This document shows positions 59,592 to 64,000 of a DNA stretch of 64,000 bases, piece by piece. The stretch is from Pseudomonas lijiangensis (lineage in GTDB: Bacteria; Pseudomonadota; Gammaproteobacteria; Pseudomonadales; Pseudomonadaceae). The stretch spans positions 1,612,001 to 1,676,000 of the forward strand of contig NZ_CP076668.1 of the NCBI RefSeq assembly GCF_018968705.1, in the 5' to 3' direction. The position numbers and the translations under genes are program-made. The notes below the pieces were generated by a model. The model had not been told where the DNA came from, did not search any database, and saw nothing but the letters and a program-made list of their open reading frames with translations. Position 1 is the stretch's first letter. Every line of letters begins with the position of its first letter.

Positions 59592-61121
59592 ATGAGCAAC
59601 AATGCCCCGGCCTCATTTACGCCGCCCAGCCTGCTGATGTGCACCATCGGCCTGTCGCTGGCGACCTTCATGCAAGTGCTCGATACCACGATTGCCAACG
59701 TTGCCTTGCCGACCATTTCCGGGAATCTGGGGGTGAGTTCGGAGCAGGGCACGTGGGTTATCACCTCGTTTGCGGTGAGCAACGCCATTGCCCTGCCACT
59801 GACCGGCTGGCTCAGCCGCCGCTTCGGTGAGGTCAAGCTGTTCCTGTGGGCGACCATGCTGTTCGTGCTGGCTTCGTTCCTCTGCGGGATTTCCCAGTCG
59901 ATGCCGGAACTGGTGGGCTTCCGGGTGCTGCAGGGCGTAGTCGCCGGGCCGCTTTATCCGATGACCCAGACCCTGTTGATCGCTGTTTATCCGCCCGCCA
60001 AAAGGGGGATGGCATTGGCACTGCTGGCCATGGTCACGGTGGTCGCGCCTATTGCCGGGCCGATTCTGGGTGGCTGGATCACCGACAGTTACAGCTGGCC
60101 GTGGATTTTCTTCATCAACGTGCCCATCGGTCTGTTTGCGGTGTGGGTGGTACGTACGCAAATGGCCAAACGCCCGGTAAGCACCAGTCGTCAGCCCATG
60201 GATTACGTCGGGCTGCTGACCCTGATCATCGGTGTCGGGGCATTGCAGATCGTTCTGGACAAGGGCAATGACATGGACTGGTTCGAGTCGAACTTCATTG
60301 TTATCGGCTCGGTGATTTCCATTGTGGCCTTGTCGGTGTTCGTGATCTGGGAAATGACCGACAAGCATCCCATCGTCAACTTGCGGCTGTTTGCTTACCG
60401 CAACTTCCGGATCGGCACTCTGGTGCTGATCGGCGGCTATTCCGGTTTCTTCGGCATCAACCTGCTGCTGCCTCAGTGGTTGCAGACCCAGATGGGCTAC
60501 ACCGCCACCTGGGCCGGGCTGGCGGTGGCGCCTATCGGTATCCTGCCGGTGCTGATGTCGCCCTTCGTCGGCAAATATGCCCACAAGTTCGACCTGCGCT
60601 TGCTGGCTGGTCTGGCATTCCTGGCCATGGGCCTGAGTTGTTTCATGCGGGCGGGGTTCACCAACGAGGTGGACTTCGAGCATGTGGCGCTGGTGCAGTT
60701 GTTCATGGGGATCGGTGTGGCGCTGTTCTTCATGCCGACCCTGAGTATCCTGCTCTCGGACTTGCCGCCCCAGCAGATTGCCGACGGCTCGGGGCTTGCG
60801 ACTTTCCTGAGAACCCTGGGCGGCAGCTTTGCGGCGTCTCTCACGACCTGGATATGGATTCGTCGTGCCGAGCAGCATCACGCTTACCTGAGCGAAAACA
60901 TCAGCACTTTCGACCCGGCGACCCGCGATGCACTCAACAGCCTGGGCGGCGCGAGCCCGCAGGCTTATGCGCAACTGGAGCAGACCCTCAACAGCCAGGC
61001 CTACATGATGTCCACGGTGGATTACTTCTACATGCTGGGCTGGGTGTTTGCGGGGTTGATTCTGCTGGTATGGCTGGCCAAGCCACCGTTTGCCGCCAAG
61101 GCGGGGCCGGGTGGGCATTAA
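59592..61121 (+). CDS. EmrB-like MFS efflux carrier (DHA2, 14 TM)
   Basis: This 509-residue proton-driven drug exporter of the DHA2 group has 14 predicted TM helices, ATFMQVLDTTIANVALPTIS at the N terminus, GWLSRRFGEVK in the first loop and GPILGGWITDSYSWPWIFFI in motif C. It would extrude hydrophobic drugs or uncouplers with the EmrA-like partner. AAGGGA precedes the ATG. A REP pair follows its stop. Confidence 0.93.
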   Translation: MSNNAPASFTPPSLLMCTIGLSLATFMQVLDTTIANVALPTISGNLGVSSEQGTWVITSFAVSNAIALPLTGWLSRRFGEVKLFLWATMLFVLASFLCGISQSMPELVGFRVLQGVVAGPLYPMTQTLLIAVYPPAKRGMALALLAMVTVVAPIAGPILGGWITDSYSWPWIFFINVPIGLFAVWVVRTQMAKRPVSTSRQPMDYVGLLTLIIGVGALQIVLDKGNDMDWFESNFIVIGSVISIVALSVFVIWEMTDKHPIVNLRLFAYRNFRIGTLVLIGGYSGFFGINLLLPQWLQTQMGYTATWAGLAVAPIGILPVLMSPFVGKYAHKFDLRLLAGLAFLAMGLSCFMRAGFTNEVDFEHVALVQLFMGIGVALFFMPTLSILLSDLPPQQIADGSGLATFLRTLGGSFAASLTTWIWIRRAEQHHAYLSENISTFDPATRDALNSLGGASPQAYAQLEQTLNSQAYMMSTVDYFYMLGWVFAGLILLVWLAKPPFAAKAGPGGH

Positions 61122-61136
61122 ATAGCCCACAAGCCA

Positions 61137-61190
61137 TCGCGAATAAATTCGCTCCTACAGAGCCCCAGGTAGGAGCGAATTCATTCGCGA
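61137..61190. repeat. REP pair
   Basis: 61137-61158 and 61169-61190 are exact inverted copies of a 22-base REP (core CGAATAAATTCGCTCCTAC), lying between convergent emrB and lpxH ends. Confidence 0.82.
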
Positions 61191-61212
61191 ATATTGTGAG
61201 CAGATTCGCTTA

Positions 61213-61959
61213 TCAGTTCAGCAGGGCCATCTGCTCTGGCGGAAAGTCGAACGCGCCGAGCGAAAAGCCCTGTTCGTCCACTTGCAAGGCCCAGCCTTGA
61301 CGGTCCCAGTCACCCAGCACGATGCGCTGCGCGGTCTGTTCGCCAATCTGTAGCTTGTGAATGGCCGGGCGGTGGGTGTGCCCGTGAATCAGGGTATGGA
61401 CGCCATATTGCGCCATCACCTGAGGAATGAATTCAGGGGTGACATCGACAATGTCATTGGCTTTCATGCGGGTCTGGGCGCGGCTTTCATTGCGCAGCTT
61501 GCGCGCCAGCTTGTGGCGGGTCTTCAACGGCAGATGCCGCAATATCCACAAGGTCAGCGGATTGCGCAGGTAGCGGCGCATCTTTATATAACCTTCGTCC
61601 CGGGTACACAGGCTGTCGCCGTGCATCAACAGCACCGGCTCACCGTTGAGCGGAACCACGCTCGGATCGTTCAGCAGGGTACAACCCGCGGCCTTGCAGA
61701 ACGCCTTGCCGATCATGAAATCCCGGTTGCCGTGCATCAGGAATACCTGAGTGCCGCTGTCGCTCAGTTCGCGCAGGGCCTGGCAGATCGAACTCTGGAA
61801 CGGCGACATGGCGTCGTCGCCGATCCAGACCTCGAAGAAGTCCCCGAGGATATACAACGCCTTGGCCTGGCGGGCCCGGCCAGAGAGTAGATCCAGAAAC
61901 GCCCGGGTAATATCCGGGCGCTTTTCCTCAAGATGCAGGTCGGAGATCAGCAGTATCAC
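61213..61959 (-). CDS. lpxH: UDP-2,3-diacylglucosamine diphosphatase
   Basis: This 248-residue metallophosphoesterase of lipid A synthesis hydrolyses UDP-2,3-diacylglucosamine to lipid X. The metal ligands are in [39 protein letters not shown] and [11 protein letters not shown]. The ATG overlaps the ppiB stop by four bases. It acts at the inner face of the inner membrane. Confidence 0.94.
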   Translation of the reverse strand: MILLISDLHLEEKRPDITRAFLDLLSGRARQAKALYILGDFFEVWIGDDAMSPFQSSICQALRELSDSGTQVFLMHGNRDFMIGKAFCKAAGCTLLNDPSVVPLNGEPVLLMHGDSLCTRDEGYIKMRRYLRNPLTLWILRHLPLKTRHKLARKLRNESRAQTRMKANDIVDVTPEFIPQVMAQYGVHTLIHGHTHRPAIHKLQIGEQTAQRIVLGDWDRQGWALQVDEQGFSLGAFDFPPEQMALLN

Positions 61960-62459
61960 TCAACGATCTCTGCTTTCTCGATGATCACGTCTTCGGACGG
62001 CACGTCCTGGTGGCCAGCTTTACCGGTGGTTGCAACGCCTTTGATCTTGTCGACCACTTCGGTGCCTTCGATCACTTCGCCGAACACGGCATAGCCCCAG
62101 CCTTGAACGGTCGGTGCGCTGTGGTTCAGGAAGCTGTTGTCAGCCACGTTGATGAAGAACTGGGCGGATGCCGAATGCGGCTCCATGGTACGGGCCATGG
62201 CAACGCTGTACTTCTTGTTCGGCAGGCCGTTGTTGGCTTCGTTCTGGATGCTTGGGCGCTTGTCTTTCTTTTCTTTCATGCCCGGCTCGAAACCGCCGCC
62301 CTGGATCATGAAGTTGCTGATGACGCGGTGGAATATAGTGTTGCTGTAGTGGCCAGCGTTCACGTATTCGATGAAGTTGGCAACGGTGATCGGGGCCTTC
62401 TCTGCATTCAGTTGCAGAACGATGTCACCGTGGTTGGTTGTCAATTTTACTTTGGACAT
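61956..62459 (-). CDS. ppiB: Peptidyl-prolyl cis-trans isomerase B (cyclophilin)
   Basis: This cytosolic cyclophilin of about 167 residues has [37 protein letters not shown] and [15 protein letters not shown], and catalyses proline isomerisation in folding. ATG 62459 ([11 protein letters not shown]) is the family start; the frame is open seven codons further. It is first of the ppiB-lpxH pair and divergent from glnS. Confidence 0.94.
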   Translation of the reverse strand: MSKVKLTTNHGDIVLQLNAEKAPITVANFIEYVNAGHYSNTIFHRVISNFMIQGGGFEPGMKEKKDKRPSIQNEANNGLPNKKYSVAMARTMEPHSASAQFFINVADNSFLNHSAPTVQGWGYAVFGEVIEGTEVVDKIKGVATTGKAGHQDVPSEDVIIEKAEIVE

Positions 62460-62579
62460 TCTCATTCGCTCTTTTGGCATTCATGAAGGGGCGCAGTATC
62501 ACCCTGACGCGCAGTTTACAGGGGAGGTTACATATTTCAGGTATTTTGCTGCTTTTATCGACCTCAAATGCGCACTCTG

Positions 62580-62610
62580 TTGTCAGGGGCTTGACAGCTT
62601 CGGCTATGAT
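62580..62610 (+). promoter_or_regulatory. Possible glnS promoter
   Basis: A -10-like TATGAT (62605-62610) is preceded by TTGTCA (62580-62585) at a 19-base distance; a better -35, TTGACA (62591-62596), lies too close. The placement upstream of glnS fits, but the spacing is poor. Confidence 0.35.
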
Positions 62611-62667
62611 AAGCGCTTTGATTTAGTCGGCCTACCCTGGCCGCGCACCTGTATGTCCAAGGATCCT

Positions 62668-64000
62668 ATGAGCAAGCCCACTCCAGAACCCGCTGCGAAT
62701 TCAAAGGCAGGCCCTGTCGTCCCTACCAATTTCCTGCGTCCGATCGTGCAGGCAGACCTGGATTCAGGCAAGCACACCCAAATCGTGACCCGCTTTCCGC
62801 CGGAGCCTAACGGCTATCTGCACATCGGTCATGCCAAGTCGATCTGTGTGAACTTCGGTCTGGCCAACGAGTTCGGTGGCGCGACGCACCTGCGTTTCGA
62901 CGACACCAACCCGGCCAAGGAAGACCAGGAATACATCGACGCCATCATGAGTGACGTCAAGTGGCTGGGTTTCGAGTGGGCGGGCGAAGTGCGCTATGCC
63001 TCGCAGTATTTCGACCAGTTGCACGACTGGGCTGTGGAGCTGATCAAGTCGGGCAAGGCTTATGTCGATGACCTGACCCCCGAGCAGGCCCGCAAATACC
63101 GTGGCAGCCTGACCGAGCCGGGCAAGAACAGCCCGTTCCGTGAGCGCAGCGTCGAGGAAAACCTGGACCTGTTCGCCCGCATGAAGGCCGGTGAGTTCGA
63201 AGACGGTGCCCGTGTATTGCGCGCGAAGATCGACATGGCTTCGCCGAACATGAACATGCGCGACCCGATCCTGTACCGCATTCGTCATGCCCATCACCAC
63301 CAGACCGGCGACAAGTGGTGCATTTACCCCAACTATGACTTCACCCATGGCCAGTCCGATGCCATCGAAGGCATCACGCATTCGATCTGCACCCTGGAGT
63401 TCGAGGGCCATCGTCCGTTGTATGACTGGTTCCTGGACAACCTGCCGGTCCCGTGCAAGCCGCGTCAGTACGAATTCTCGCGTCTGAACCTGAGCTACAC
63501 CGTCACCAGCAAGCGCAAGCTCAAGCAACTGGTCGACGAAAAGCACGTCAGTGGCTGGGACGACCCGCGCATGTCGACCCTGTCGGGTTTCCGCCGTCGT
63601 GGCTACACCCCGGCTTCGATCCGCAACTTCTGCGAAATGGTCGGCACCAACCGTTCCGACGGCGTCGTGGATTTCGCGATGCTCGAATTCAGCATCCGTG
63701 ACGACCTGGACCGCAACGCGCCGCGTGCCATGTGCGTACTGCGTCCGTTGAAAGTCGTGATCACCAACTACCCGGAAGGTCAGGTCGAGAAGCTTGAACT
63801 GCCACGTCACCCCAAGGAAGACCTGGGCGTACGCGAGCTGCCGTTCGCTCGCGAGATCTACATCGATCGCGACGACTACATGGAAGAGCCGCCAAAAGGC
63901 TACAAGCGTCTGGAGCCTAACGGCGAAGTCCGCCTGCGTGGCAGCTATGTGATCCGTGCCGACGAGGCCATCAAGGACGCCGACGGCAATATCGTCGAGC
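62668..64000 (+). CDS. glnS: Glutaminyl-tRNA synthetase, 3'-truncated by window
   Basis: The first 444 residues of this class I synthetase are present, reaching the window's end without a stop. The HIGH motif is in [15 protein letters not shown], followed by the Gln/ATP-binding [18 protein letters not shown], and a KMSKS-like [17 protein letters not shown] precedes ATG 62668. It charges tRNA-Gln in the cytosol. The rest lies outside the window. Confidence 0.97.
   Translation, partial: MSKPTPEPAANSKAGPVVPTNFLRPIVQADLDSGKHTQIVTRFPPEPNGYLHIGHAKSICVNFGLANEFGGATHLRFDDTNPAKEDQEYIDAIMSDVKWLGFEWAGEVRYASQYFDQLHDWAVELIKSGKAYVDDLTPEQARKYRGSLTEPGKNSPFRERSVEENLDLFARMKAGEFEDGARVLRAKIDMASPNMNMRDPILYRIRHAHHHQTGDKWCIYPNYDFTHGQSDAIEGITHSICTLEFEGHRPLYDWFLDNLPVPCKPRQYEFSRLNLSYTVTSKRKLKQLVDEKHVSGWDDPRMSTLSGFRRRGYTPASIRNFCEMVGTNRSDGVVDFAMLEFSIRDDLDRNAPRAMCVLRPLKVVITNYPEGQVEKLELPRHPKEDLGVRELPFAREIYIDRDDYMEEPPKGYKRLEPNGEVRLRGSYVIRADEAIKDADGNIVE

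Noticed and set aside
1..64000. CRISPR array, tRNA or rRNA genes
   Set aside because: No set of regularly spaced direct repeats and no cloverleaf or rRNA signature was seen. The repeated short motifs are REP elements at scattered sites.

Overview
The window is a GC-rich chromosomal segment from a Pseudomonas. The gene content (gdhB, acnB, sbcCD, the moxR-DUF58-bat operon, lpxH-ppiB-glnS, miaE, emrAB), the near 100% coding density and the many REP elements built on a GGGAGCGAATTC-type core all fit. I favour a plant-associated species of the P. syringae or P. fluorescens complexes, but the window does not settle the species. I see no rRNA, tRNA, CRISPR, transposase or integrase.

Layout. 1-2.5 kb holds the 3' end of an RraA-fold gene and then a tandem duplication of a roughly 0.9-kb unit. 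Each unit is a conserved leader, an antisense-RNA structure of the phage P1/P7 C4 type, and a BRO-N (antirepressor-like) gene. 2.5-10 kb holds an SRPBCC protein, an MFS carrier, a PH-domain protein, a chemoreceptor, a lactonase and several small proteins. 10-15 kb is sbcDC. 15-22 kb is a tightly overlapping moxR-DUF58-DUF4381-batA-batB/C-batD operon. 23-33.8 kb is a lower-GC accessory island carrying a Tc-toxin A component split over two genes, with an array of invasin-type Ig domains at the end of the first and a third gene that duplicates part of that array. 34-41.5 kb is gdhB and two coupled ferritin-like genes. 41.5-48 kb is galE, divergent from a glycosyltransferase-glf-glycosidase-ABC exporter cluster, which reads as a galactofuranose-containing glycan system. 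48-57 kb holds small envelope proteins, ridA/lysR, a MarR-hydrolase pair, acnB, usp and miaE. 57.7-61 kb is a marR-emrA-emrB efflux operon. 61-64 kb is lpxH-ppiB and the start of glnS.

How parts work together. In each BRO unit the two single-stranded loops of the C4-type RNA are complementary to short sites upstream of the RNA, and to sites between it and the BRO start codon. In copy A the downstream pairing covers the Shine-Dalgarno sequence. The loops and targets differ between the two units but change together, while the two proteins differ at only three of 179 residues. This is the most striking signal in the window: two nearly identical genes with separately addressed antisense switches. 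The second is the split TcA with its Ig-domain array and no TcB or TcC partner in the window. The third is a 139-bp MITE-like element with perfect 16-bp terminal inverted repeats and a TAAC duplication upstream of acnB.

Start codons were chosen from ribosome-binding sites, operon overlaps and family lengths. Several are GTG or TTG, or lie well inside the longest open frame.
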